Shown one piece after another: positions 17,086-25,318 of a stretch of 64,000 nt of DNA. Both the position numbers and the translations under genes were made by a program. The stretch is from NCBI RefSeq assembly GCF_042675645.1, contig NZ_JBHTJH010000004.1, positions 558,001-622,000 on the forward strand. Reading direction: 5' to 3'. How positions within the stretch are numbered: position 1 is the first letter of the stretch; each line of letters opens with the position of its first letter. Below the pieces are notes generated by a model. It was not told the DNA's origin. It saw only the letters and a program-made list of their open reading frames with translations, and ran no database searches. Origin of the DNA: Sungkyunkwania multivorans. Lineage in GTDB: Bacteria > Bacteroidota > Bacteroidia > Flavobacteriales > Flavobacteriaceae.

Positions 17086-18864
17086 ATGGCTGAAGAAACA
17101 ACAAAAACAGACGTTCAGGAAACTGTAAATCCTGAGCAATTTTTAAAAGAGTTCAACTGGGAAAAATACGAAGAAGGTATTGAGGCAGTTGCAGATTCAA
17201 AACTAGAAGAATTTGAAAAGCTCGTAGAAGAGAATTTCGTAGATACTGCAGACGAAGAGGTCGTGGACGGAACCGTGATTCACCTAACAGACAGAGAAGC
17301 GATCATCGACATCAATGCAAAGTCTGAAGGCGTGATCTCATTGAACGAGTTTCGTTACAACCCAGATCTAAAAGTTGGAGACAAAGTAGAAGTGTTGATC
17401 GATGTTCGTGAGGACAGAACCGGTCAGTTGGTACTTTCTCACAGAAAAGCACGTACCATCAAGGCATGGGATCGCGTAAATGCGGCGCACGACAATGGTG
17501 AAGTGGTCAATGGTTTTGTAAAGTGCAGAACTAAGGGAGGTATGATCGTTGACGTATTTGGTATCGAGGCATTCTTGCCAGGTTCTCAGATCGATGTGAA
17601 ACCTATCCGTGACTACGATCAATATGTGAACAAGACCATGGAGTTTAAAGTGGTGAAGATCAACCACGAATTCAAGAACGTTGTGGTTTCGCACAAAGCG
17701 CTTATTGAAGCAGATATCGAAGAGCAGAAAAAAGAGATCATCGGACAGCTTGAAAAAGGTCAAGTATTAGAAGGTATCGTTAAGAACATCACTTCTTACG
17801 GTGTATTCATCGACCTTGGTGGTGTAGATGGTCTTATTCATATCACGGACCTTTCTTGGAGCCGTATCAATCACCCGAATGAGGTTGTTGAACTAGACCA
17901 GAAGTTAAATGTTGTGATCTTGGATTTTGACGAGAACAAATCTAGAATCCAATTAGGTCTTAAGCAATTACAGCAGCACCCATGGGAAGCACTTGGAGAA
18001 GAGCTCAAAGTTGGTGATAAAGTAAAAGGTAGAGTAGTGGTGATCGCTGATTATGGTGCGTTTATCGAAGTTGCTGAAGGTGTTGAAGGATTGATCCACG
18101 TATCGGAAATGTCTTGGTCTACGCACTTACGCTCGGCACAAGACTTCGTAAAAGTTGGCGATGAGATCGAAGCCGTTATATTGACGTTGGATAGAGAAGA
18201 CCGAAAAATGTCTCTTGGTATCAAACAATTGACACCAGACCCATGGACTGATATCACTACAAAATATCCTGTAGGTTCTAAACACACAGGAATCGTTCGC
18301 AACTTCACCAACTTTGGTGTGTTTGTAGAGTTGGAAGAAGGTATCGACGGGTTGATCTATATCTCTGACCTTTCATGGACGAAGAAAGTGAAGCACCCAT
18401 CAGACTTTGTGACTGTTGGCGATAACCTAGAGGTTGTGGTCTTAGAGTTAGATGTCGAAGGACGTAAACTTAGTTTAGGTCACAAGCAGACCACGACGAA
18501 TCCTTGGGACAAGTACGAGACCGAATTTGCAGTAGGCACGAAGCACACTGCCGAACTTACGGAGATCGTGGACAAAGGAGCTACCATCAACTTTAATGAT
18601 GATATCGTAGCCTTCGTTCCTTCTCGTCATTTAGAGAAAGAAGATGGTAAGAAGTTGAAAAAAGGTGAGGAAGCAGAATTTGTGATCATCGAATTTAACA
18701 AAGAATTCAAAAGAGTTGTTGCATCGCATACGGCTATCTTCAAAGAAGAAGAGCAGCGAAATGTCAAAGCCGCAGCTAAGAAGGCTTCTTCTTCTGCAGA
18801 AAAGACCACGCTAGGTGATCTCGATGCTTTACAAGAACTTAAAGATAAGATGGAAGGTAAGTAA
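17086..18864 (+). CDS. rpsA: 30S ribosomal protein S1
   Basis: The 592-residue acidic protein contains tandem S1 RNA-binding domains. The clearest repeats are GYV/GVFI-D-LGGVDGLIHITDLSW, GAFIEVAEGVEGLIHVSEMSW and GVFVELEEGIDGLIYISDLSW, each ending in an RK-x-S-L/Q-LG-x-KQ segment. Two divergent domains precede these three and one follows, giving six as is usual. S1 binds mRNA on the small ribosomal subunit. In Bacteroidota, where Shine-Dalgarno pairing is largely unused, S1 is thought to matter for start-site selection. It has its own promoter and terminator. Confidence 0.97.
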   Translation: MAEETTKTDVQETVNPEQFLKEFNWEKYEEGIEAVADSKLEEFEKLVEENFVDTADEEVVDGTVIHLTDREAIIDINAKSEGVISLNEFRYNPDLKVGDKVEVLIDVREDRTGQLVLSHRKARTIKAWDRVNAAHDNGEVVNGFVKCRTKGGMIVDVFGIEAFLPGSQIDVKPIRDYDQYVNKTMEFKVVKINHEFKNVVVSHKALIEADIEEQKKEIIGQLEKGQVLEGIVKNITSYGVFIDLGGVDGLIHITDLSWSRINHPNEVVELDQKLNVVILDFDENKSRIQLGLKQLQQHPWEALGEELKVGDKVKGRVVVIADYGAFIEVAEGVEGLIHVSEMSWSTHLRSAQDFVKVGDEIEAVILTLDREDRKMSLGIKQLTPDPWTDITTKYPVGSKHTGIVRNFTNFGVFVELEEGIDGLIYISDLSWTKKVKHPSDFVTVGDNLEVVVLELDVEGRKLSLGHKQTTTNPWDKYETEFAVGTKHTAELTEIVDKGATINFNDDIVAFVPSRHLEKEDGKKLKKGEEAEFVIIEFNKEFKRVVASHTAIFKEEEQRNVKAAAKKASSSAEKTTLGDLDALQELKDKMEGK

Positions 18865-18886
18865 TATTATCAAACATCTGTAAATT

Positions 18887-18918
18887 AAAAGAGGCCTCCG
18901 TATTACGGGGGCCTTTTA
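18887..18918 (+). terminator. Terminator of rpsA
   Basis: AGGCCTCCGT, loop ATT, ACGGGGGCCT followed by TTTT; one G-T pair in the stem. Confidence 0.88.
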
Positions 18919-19053
18919 TGTTCTAAGGGCTTTTCAATATTCTGTAGTGTATTTCGTTATAAAGTGGAAAATCATCTAACATTGAAAAGATTGTCTTTTT
19001 TTCATCATATTCCTTTTTCCTATTTTGGCTTAAATTTTGAAGCCAGCAATCGC

Positions 19054-21120
19054 ATGAAACGTTTTCTGCTATTTTTTCTCTTGCTAATAGGTTCATGGTT
19101 ACAGGCGCAACAGCTTCAACTCGTAGACTTTACCAAGGCACATGCCGAGATCAGCATCGATGCTTATCAGAAAAAGGTTTTTGGCACCGTCACCTACCAA
19201 TTCGATGTGTTTCAAAAGACCAAGGAGGTCTTTTTAGATGCAAAGTCGATGACCTTTGCATCTGTTTATCTCAATGGAAGAAAGGTGAAATTCAAAAACA
19301 ATGGCGATAGCCTGATAGTACAGAAACGATTGAAGCCTGGTGCGGGTTATGAGCTGGCCATCTCTTACGAGGCCTATCCCAAGAAGGCGATGTATTTCAT
19401 CGGATGGAATAAGGCAGGGCGAAATCAGGTCTGGACGCAAGGGCAAGGCAAGGAGTCCAGTCATTGGATACCCAGCTTTGACGATGTGAACGAAAAGGTG
19501 GAGTTTGATCTTTCGGTGACCTTTGATAAACACTATAGCCTTGTTGCCAACGGAAAATTGATCGCCACGGAAGAGGATGAAACGACCAAGACCTGGCATT
19601 ATGATATGAATGCGCCTATGAGCAGCTACCTCTTGGCAATCGCCGTCGGGAAGTATGATAAAAAGGTTTCTTTCTCGGATGGAGGCACACCACTAGAAAT
19701 GTATTATTACCCTGAAGATGAAGATCTATTCGAGCCTACGTATCGATACACCAAACAAATCTTTGATCTCATCGAGGCCGAAACATTGACGGCCTATCCC
19801 TGGCAAAACTATAAACAAGTGCCCGTGAAGGATTTTTTATATGCCGGAATGGAAAACACTTCAGCGACCATCTTTTCCGACAGCTTTGTGGTAGATAGTC
19901 TTGGATTCATTGACAGGAATTATGTGAATGTGAATGCGCACGAAATGGCCCATCAATGGTTTGGAGATCTGGTCACAGCAAAAAGTGGTAAACACCATTG
20001 GCTGCAGGAAGGCTTTGCCACCTATTACGCCCTATTAGCCGAAAAGGAGCTCTTTGGAGACCATTATTTTTATGGAAAGCTGTACGAATCATCGCAAGAC
20101 CTGATGGCACAGCAAGAAGCCGGAAAGGCGACCTCCTTACTAGACCCAAATGCAAGCTCGCTTACCTTCTACCAAAAAGGCGCTTGGGTCTTACATGTCT
20201 TACGAGAAGTAGTTGGTGAAGAGGTGTTTAGAACATCGGTTAAAGAGTATCTGGACACTTTCAAGTTTCAGAATGTTGAGACCGATGATTTTCTTGCTAT
20301 TGTCGAAAAGCAAAGCGATCTTGACCTAAGTGCATTTTCCGAGAAATGGATACGGAGCAAACAGCTTAAAGAGAAGGATCTTATAAAATATCTACCACTG
20401 CAATATCTCTTGCTTTGTGAGTTTAGAGAGTTCGATGCTGTCGATGTGATCAAAAGGTATGATTTTGCGCTCGATGGCGTGCATTTGGCACAGGATAAAA
20501 AGATACTGGAGTATCTTTCCGAAAGTAGCATGGAGAATTCCAAGGGTCTGTATGCCCAAGTCTTACAAAGTGACAACATCCTACTTCGGCAAGCAGCTGC
20601 TTTCAGCCTCGACACGATTCCTATGAGTTTGAAGAAGGATTTTGAAGGCCTGCTAGAGGATCCTAGCTACCGGACAGTGGAACATGCTTTGTATCAGTTA
20701 TGGTCGCAGTTCCCAAAGGAGAGAGCAACCTATTTAAAACAGACCAAAGACATCATCGGCTTCAAGGATAAGAATGTAAGGTTGCTATGGCTAACACTCG
20801 CCTTGGTGACACCCGAATTTGAGCTTGCCAAAAAAAGTGCGTTCTATGAAGAATTGACCGGATATACCTCGAAGGCGTATGGTTTTGAGGTTCGGCAAGG
20901 AGCGCTTCAATATTTATATCAAATACAAGGATTAGGAGACCAAAATTTAATCGATCTGTTAGATGCCTGCCTTCATCACAATTGGCGATTTGCCTCATTT
21001 GCCAGAGGCCTTCTCAAAGAGATGCTCAAGAACGCTAGATATAAAGAAAGATTTGTAGCTTTAGAAGACGAACTGCCCTATAACGAGCAGCTATTCCTTA
21101 AAAAACAATTGACAGAATAA
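19054..21120 (+). CDS. M1 family metallopeptidase (aminopeptidase N-like), exported
   Basis: The product is 688 residues from ATG 19054, which gives a clean signal peptide (MKRFLLFFLLLIG ... LQAQ). A GTG at 18964 would add 30 residues ahead of it and is rejected. The exopeptidase motif appears as GMENTSA (about 265) and the zinc motif HEMAHQWFG near 296, with the third ligand Glu in LQEGFATYYA. The C-terminal half is helical, HEAT-like. M1 enzymes remove N-terminal residues from peptides; this one is periplasmic or secreted. Its last base overlaps the ATG of the first patatin gene, so the three genes form one coupled unit. Confidence 0.92.
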   Translation: MKRFLLFFLLLIGSWLQAQQLQLVDFTKAHAEISIDAYQKKVFGTVTYQFDVFQKTKEVFLDAKSMTFASVYLNGRKVKFKNNGDSLIVQKRLKPGAGYELAISYEAYPKKAMYFIGWNKAGRNQVWTQGQGKESSHWIPSFDDVNEKVEFDLSVTFDKHYSLVANGKLIATEEDETTKTWHYDMNAPMSSYLLAIAVGKYDKKVSFSDGGTPLEMYYYPEDEDLFEPTYRYTKQIFDLIEAETLTAYPWQNYKQVPVKDFLYAGMENTSATIFSDSFVVDSLGFIDRNYVNVNAHEMAHQWFGDLVTAKSGKHHWLQEGFATYYALLAEKELFGDHYFYGKLYESSQDLMAQQEAGKATSLLDPNASSLTFYQKGAWVLHVLREVVGEEVFRTSVKEYLDTFKFQNVETDDFLAIVEKQSDLDLSAFSEKWIRSKQLKEKDLIKYLPLQYLLLCEFREFDAVDVIKRYDFALDGVHLAQDKKILEYLSESSMENSKGLYAQVLQSDNILLRQAAAFSLDTIPMSLKKDFEGLLEDPSYRTVEHALYQLWSQFPKERATYLKQTKDIIGFKDKNVRLLWLTLALVTPEFELAKKSAFYEELTGYTSKAYGFEVRQGALQYLYQIQGLGDQNLIDLLDACLHHNWRFASFARGLLKEMLKNARYKERFVALEDELPYNEQLFLKKQLTE

Positions 21121-22031
21121 TGAGAGCACTCGTAATAAGTGGTGGAGGAAGTAAAGGAGCTTTTGCTGGTGGTGTCGCCCAGTATCTGATACAAGAACGG
21201 GGATATCATTACGACCTTTTCCTTGGAACTTCTACAGGAAGCCTACTCATCTCTCATTTAGCACTGAAAAAGATAGAAAAGATCAAGAATGTGTATACGT
21301 CAGTAACACAAAGTAGTATCTTCAGCAATTGCCCCTTTGTCATAAAGCGAAAAAGAAAATATGGCATCGAGACGATCAATATCAATCACTTCAACGTTCT
21401 TAAGAACTTTCTACGAGGCGGGAAAACCTTCGGGGAAAGCTATCATCTTCGAAACTTGATACGAGAGACCATCACTGAAACAGAGTTTCAGGAATTGAAA
21501 AATGGCCCGAATGATATCGTTGTCACGGTGTCTAACCTTAGTCTCAATCAAGTGGAATATAAAAGCATCAATGATTTTAATTATGACGATTTTTGCGACT
21601 GGATATGGATATCCTGCAACTATACCCCTTTTATGAGCTTGGTTCGAAAGGAAGGTTGTGAGTATGCAGATGGAGGCCTTGGCTGCATGGTACCTATTGA
21701 AGAGGCCGTAAAGAGAGGTGCCAAGGAAATTGATGCGATCGTATTAGAGACCGAGGTGACCCACCTGAATAGGATGCCGTCTAAAAATGCCTTTTCATTG
21801 CTTACCAACATTTTCAATTTTATGTTAGACCGGATAGAATATCAAAATATTAGGATCGGTAAATTTGCTGCTTCGCATAGCGATGTGATCATCAATTTGT
21901 ATTATACGCCAACGGTCCTCACTACGAATTCCTTGATATTCGATAAGAAGAAGATGACATCTTGGTGGCAACAAGGGTATGATTATTGTAAGTTTAAAAA
22001 TGAAGAGATCAATCAAATAGATTTTCAATGA
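21120..22031 (+). CDS. Patatin-like phospholipase, copy 1
   Basis: The 303-residue protein starts at once with the oxyanion-hole loop GGGSKGAFAGG, has the nucleophile elbow GTSTGS (Ser near 39) and the catalytic Asp in ADGGLG (about 181), so the Ser-Asp dyad is complete. No signal peptide is seen; it is a cytoplasmic or membrane-peripheral lipid acyl hydrolase. The start overlaps the M1 peptidase stop by one base and the end overlaps the second patatin gene (ATGA). Copy 1 and copy 2 are alike over their whole length. Confidence 0.93.
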   Translation: MRALVISGGGSKGAFAGGVAQYLIQERGYHYDLFLGTSTGSLLISHLALKKIEKIKNVYTSVTQSSIFSNCPFVIKRKRKYGIETININHFNVLKNFLRGGKTFGESYHLRNLIRETITETEFQELKNGPNDIVVTVSNLSLNQVEYKSINDFNYDDFCDWIWISCNYTPFMSLVRKEGCEYADGGLGCMVPIEEAVKRGAKEIDAIVLETEVTHLNRMPSKNAFSLLTNIFNFMLDRIEYQNIRIGKFAASHSDVIINLYYTPTVLTTNSLIFDKKKMTSWWQQGYDYCKFKNEEINQIDFQ

Positions 22032-22948
22032 AAGCATTAGTGATCAGTGGTGGTGGTAGCAAAGGTGCATTTGCTGGTGGAGTTGCACAATATCTGTTGG
22101 AGATAGAGCAACAAGAGTACGATATGTTTCTTGGAACATCGACAGGCAGCCTTTTAATACCACATTTGGCGAATGGGCAGGTGGCCAAGGTCTATGAAAA
22201 CTACACCACGGTGACCCAGCGAAAGATATTTAGCAATAATCCTTTTGTGGTAAAGAAAAAACAGGGTCGAGAGTTTGTAAAGATCAATCACTTGAATGTC
22301 ATTTGGCAGATGCTAAAACGAAAGCGAACGTTTGGAGAGAGTAAGTCGTTGCGCCGATACATCAAAAGACAATTCACTTTGGAAGAGTTTGAGACCATTA
22401 AGGAAAAGAAAAAGGAGGTGATCGTAACGGTTTCCAATCTTTCTAAGAATAGAGTAGAGTACAAGAGCATCCACGATTTTAGTTATGAGGACTTTTGCGA
22501 CTGGATATGGATCTCCTGCAATTATATTCCCTTTATGTCTTTGGCAAGGAAAAATGGTTTCGAATATGCCGATGGCGGTTTTGGATGTGTCGTTCCCATT
22601 AGAGAGGCGATACGCCGTGGCGCTACGGAGGTAGATGCTGTGATCCTCGAAGCCGAGAACATGGAGCATAATAAGATATTAGGGAAGAACCCTTTTTCCT
22701 TGATGGTCAATTTGTTTGGGTTTTTGCTGGACCAGATCGAATATCATGACATTGCCGAAGGCAAGCTCGCTGCCATGCACAGGGATGTAAAACTTCGTGT
22801 TTATTATACGCCCACAAAACTCACGGAGAACTCCTTAGTGTTCAATAGAAAGGAAATGGCAAAATGGTGGGAACAGGGATGGCAATATGCCCAGCAGAAA
22901 AAGCAGGAGGCTGATCAACTGAAATTTATAAACAAGGATATAGCATGA
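22028..22948 (+). CDS. Patatin-like phospholipase, copy 2
   Basis: The 306-residue paralogue of the preceding gene keeps GGGSKGAFAGG, GTSTGS and ADGGFG, and shares the family-specific block DFCDWIWISCNY. It starts inside the stop codon of copy 1. Divergence is spread along the protein, so the duplication is not recent, yet gene order and coupling have been kept. Followed by a strong terminator. The substrate is unknown; retention of two active copies suggests distinct substrates or a heteromeric enzyme (inference). Confidence 0.93.
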   Translation: MKALVISGGGSKGAFAGGVAQYLLEIEQQEYDMFLGTSTGSLLIPHLANGQVAKVYENYTTVTQRKIFSNNPFVVKKKQGREFVKINHLNVIWQMLKRKRTFGESKSLRRYIKRQFTLEEFETIKEKKKEVIVTVSNLSKNRVEYKSIHDFSYEDFCDWIWISCNYIPFMSLARKNGFEYADGGFGCVVPIREAIRRGATEVDAVILEAENMEHNKILGKNPFSLMVNLFGFLLDQIEYHDIAEGKLAAMHRDVKLRVYYTPTKLTENSLVFNRKEMAKWWEQGWQYAQQKKQEADQLKFINKDIA

Positions 22949-22970
22949 GGGACTTGCTAGTACAGTACAA

Positions 22971-23006
22971 AAAAAAAGCTCTAGAGACCTAGAGCTTTTT
23001 TTTTCT
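22971..23006 (+). terminator. Terminator of the M1-patatin unit
   Basis: Seven A, AGCTCTAG, loop AGAC, CTAGAGCT and nine T. It could also work on the opposite strand. Confidence 0.92.
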
Positions 23007-23283
23007 TTCAGTGTTCCTTAGAATTGGGGCAAAAAAGATACACTTATTAACCAATAACCAAGGCTAAGTAACGCAGATTATTGTGTTCAAAAAAAAAATT
23101 GTTGTCAATAAAGCAGAAGTTGTTGTGAAAGGCAAAAAGAAAGATATTTGTCAAAAAAATCGCTCGATGAGTAGGTATTTTTCAACAAAACAGATGTTTA
23201 GAGTTCTATTTTTAACAATGTCATAACTATAAGTCATTGATAACTAGCCACTTGAATTTTATTGTAAAAGTTGGTAGACCAAT
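23007..23283. other. Intergenic stretch between two terminators
   Basis: AT-rich DNA without a convincing gene. It contains one copy of the 11-mer GGGCAAAAAAG (23027-23037), which occurs three more times inside the exported-protein gene at 23754-24302. Confidence 0.5.
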
Positions 23284-23311
23284 AAAACCCGCCTCTTTCG
23301 AAACGGGTTTT
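23284..23311 (-). terminator. Probable terminator of the propeller-kinase/LytTR unit
   Basis: AAAACCCG and CGGGTTTT enclose a 12-base loop that itself holds TTTCGAAA. On the minus strand it is followed by a T-rich tract, and it lies about 110 bases beyond the last possible small gene. Confidence 0.7.
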
Positions 23312-23417
23312 GAATTTAGGTAGCTTCGGTTTGGGACAACCTTCTGTTTGGGGCCTAAATAAGTCTTATTTCAAATTCAATTATAATAAAAGCTCCGATT
23401 TGATCATCAGGTCTTTT

Positions 23418-23540
23418 TCACCGCTGTTCCTTTTCTTCGGTCTCAAAGATATCATCTGGATACATTCCCAGTCCTAATCCGTCGGTGATCGCTGTAAATA
23501 TCTGAGAGACAAAATTTTTCATTTTTCTCATTTTAGACAT
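23418..23540 (-). CDS. Possible small protein (40 aa), unrecognised
   Basis: A minus-strand reading frame from ATG ending at 23540 to TGA gives 40 residues; further in-frame ATGs lie at codons 4 and 7. The mature part would be MKNFVSQIFTAITDGLGLG followed by an acidic tail (DDIFETEEKEQR). It has the balance of a hydrophobic/amphipathic helix and a charged tail expected of a real peptide rather than random translation, and lies before a minus-strand terminator. It follows 10 bases after a second possible small gene. No family is recognised and there is no signal peptide. It could equally be chance. Confidence 0.35.
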   Translation of the reverse strand: MSKMRKMKNFVSQIFTAITDGLGLGMYPDDIFETEEKEQR

Positions 23541-23550
23541 TTATAAGAAT

Positions 23551-23688
23551 TCAGTGTTTTGGGATATGTGGCCGATGTTTATTGGTTAACGGTATTGGGA
23601 CAAGTTTGGGGGAACTTGTTCGTAATACTTCACTGATGGTCGTAACGACGCTCAAAATGTTCTCGATGTAGCTGTTTACTCTTTTCAT
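23551..23688 (-). CDS. Possible small protein (45 aa), unrecognised
   Basis: A minus-strand frame of 45 codons begins MKRVNSYIENILSVVTTISE and ends in a Pro/His/Lys-rich tail (NKHRPHIPKH). The front half would form an amphipathic helix, similar in style to the neighbouring 40-residue frame. It lies 65 bases after the exported 182-residue protein gene on the same strand. No family is recognised. The evidence is codon composition, position and the shared design with its neighbour; it could be a peptide signal, a small membrane-active peptide or a chance frame. Confidence 0.35.
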   Translation of the reverse strand: MKRVNSYIENILSVVTTISEVLRTSSPKLVPIPLTNKHRPHIPKH

Positions 23689-23753
23689 AGGGCAAATGAT
23701 CTTTTTTTAAATTAGAATAGTGGTTCGGGGGAACTTCATTCTTGATCGACCAA

Positions 23754-24302
23754 TTACTTACCGATGTTTTCGATGAACCTTTTTAGAATAAGATTGTTGG
23801 CTACGGCTATCGAGTTTTCCTTCTGTAGGTTTAAATTCAATTGATATACTACTTCTTTCCAGCTGTAGGTATGCTCTAGATCGAAGCTTAAAACATCAAA
23901 TGAGGTATCAAAACTCACATCTTTGGTTGTTGGGGCAATCTGATTTACATACAGGATGTAAGCAGCGCCTAGACCTTCGGCTTCTCGGTAGATAGCGCCT
24001 TCAAAATTGCGCTCAAGAAATAAGGTCTCGGTCTTTATACCATATTCATTGAGTTTGGCATTTAGATCAGCAGCATACTTTTGTAGGTGTTTCGTATTTT
24101 GTTGTGCTAATTTAATGACCACATAGACTTTGGGGGTCGCTTTGTCAACTAATTCAGAACAGTTTTCTGTTGGGGCAAAAAAGGTGTCTGTAACGGGCGT
24201 TTCGGTTTGGGCAAAAAAGGGTTTTACATAGGCTTTGGTAATACTGTGGGCAAAAAAGGTGATGAAAATTAATAGGGCTTTTTTTAGGTTCACCATTATC
24301 AT
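23754..24302 (-). CDS. Exported protein of unknown function with FFA repeats
   Basis: The 182-residue protein (or 180 from the second ATG at 24296) has an N-terminal signal-like helix (KKALLIFITFFAH) followed by a short region in which FFA recurs three times at 12-13 residue spacing (FFAHS, FFAQT, FFAPT). Each is encoded by the same DNA word, GGGCAAAAAAGG on the plus strand. The rest (about 50-182) is alpha/beta with no recognised motif. It lies 155 bases downstream of the LytTR regulator gene and probably depends on it. The function is unknown. Confidence 0.7.
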   Translation of the reverse strand: MIMVNLKKALLIFITFFAHSITKAYVKPFFAQTETPVTDTFFAPTENCSELVDKATPKVYVVIKLAQQNTKHLQKYAADLNAKLNEYGIKTETLFLERNFEGAIYREAEGLGAAYILYVNQIAPTTKDVSFDTSFDVLSFDLEHTYSWKEVVYQLNLNLQKENSIAVANNLILKRFIENIGK

Positions 24303-24457
24303 TAAAATTCGGTTATCAAATAATTACAGTACAAATGTAGCCCTAGTATGGGCCATTTAAAATCGTGATGTAACAATCGGGAGTATTTGATGAATAGATG
24401 GTAAAAAACCAAAAATCTTTCAAAATTTGGATATTCAAGTAGTTGCTGTACAGCTAG

Positions 24458-25222
24458 TTATTTGATCTTTAAGAAGCGATGTAGCTGATCTTGGCGGCGC
24501 TTTGCAATTGGGATGGATTCTCCAGTGACCAGTTCGCAGTAGTTACCACCACTTTTATTGATGTTGAGTACATGGGTGAGATTGACAATATAAGAATTGT
24601 GAATTCTAAAGAAAATGTTCTTATCGAGTGTTTGTTCGTATTCACCAAGATTCTTGGTGGCAACGATCTCCTTGCCGCTAATCAGGTGAAAGGTGGTGTA
24701 CCTTCCTTCGGAGTTGCAAAATACAATTTCGTTGGTCTTTACAAAATCGATCTTATCCACCGAAGGTATTGCAATAAAATTAAGTGGTAGGCGATTTTTG
24801 TTAATTGAATTAGAGAGCATGTTCAATTGCTCTTTTTCCGTGAATAGACTAAGTTTTATCTGTTCGTGGGCCTTGTTTACCGCAAGCACCAACTCTTCAA
24901 TTTCTATTGGTTTTAAGACATAGTCGATGGCACTGAATTTAAATGCCTTTATCGCAAACTCGTCAAATGCGGTGACAAAGATCACCTTGGATTTTGTGAA
25001 TGTTACGTCTTCCAATAATTCAAAACCAGTGCCCTCGTCGAGCATAATATCCAAAAAAATGAGTTGTGGTTGCAATTCCTCGATAAGAACTTTACCTTCT
25101 CGGCTGGTGGTCGCCTTTCCGATAATCTCTACAATGGGGCAGTACTTTTCGAGAAAGTGCACCAGTAGGTCAACGTTGTTTACTTCGTCATCGATGACGA
25201 TCGCTTTTATCTTTTCCATCAA
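24458..25222 (-). CDS. LytTR-family response regulator
   Basis: The 254-residue protein has an N-terminal receiver domain with the acidic pair DDE at 11-13, the phospho-acceptor Asp58 in LIFLDIML and Lys in VLKPIEI, then a LytTR DNA-binding domain (about 145-252, with FFRIHNSYIVNLTHV and IPIAKRRQDQL). It should bind direct repeats in target promoters when phosphorylated. The partner is the propeller histidine kinase just upstream, 96 bases away and on the same strand. Confidence 0.93.
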   Translation of the reverse strand: MMEKIKAIVIDDEVNNVDLLVHFLEKYCPIVEIIGKATTSREGKVLIEELQPQLIFLDIMLDEGTGFELLEDVTFTKSKVIFVTAFDEFAIKAFKFSAIDYVLKPIEIEELVLAVNKAHEQIKLSLFTEKEQLNMLSNSINKNRLPLNFIAIPSVDKIDFVKTNEIVFCNSEGRYTTFHLISGKEIVATKNLGEYEQTLDKNIFFRIHNSYIVNLTHVLNINKSGGNYCELVTGESIPIAKRRQDQLHRFLKIK

Positions 25223-25318
25223 GGGCTGGTTTATTACCTTGAAGTTAAAGGTATATTTTCTAAAAACAAAAGAAAAAAACCGTTAAAAAACTATGGGTTA
25301 ACCACTTAAGGGTCAAAT

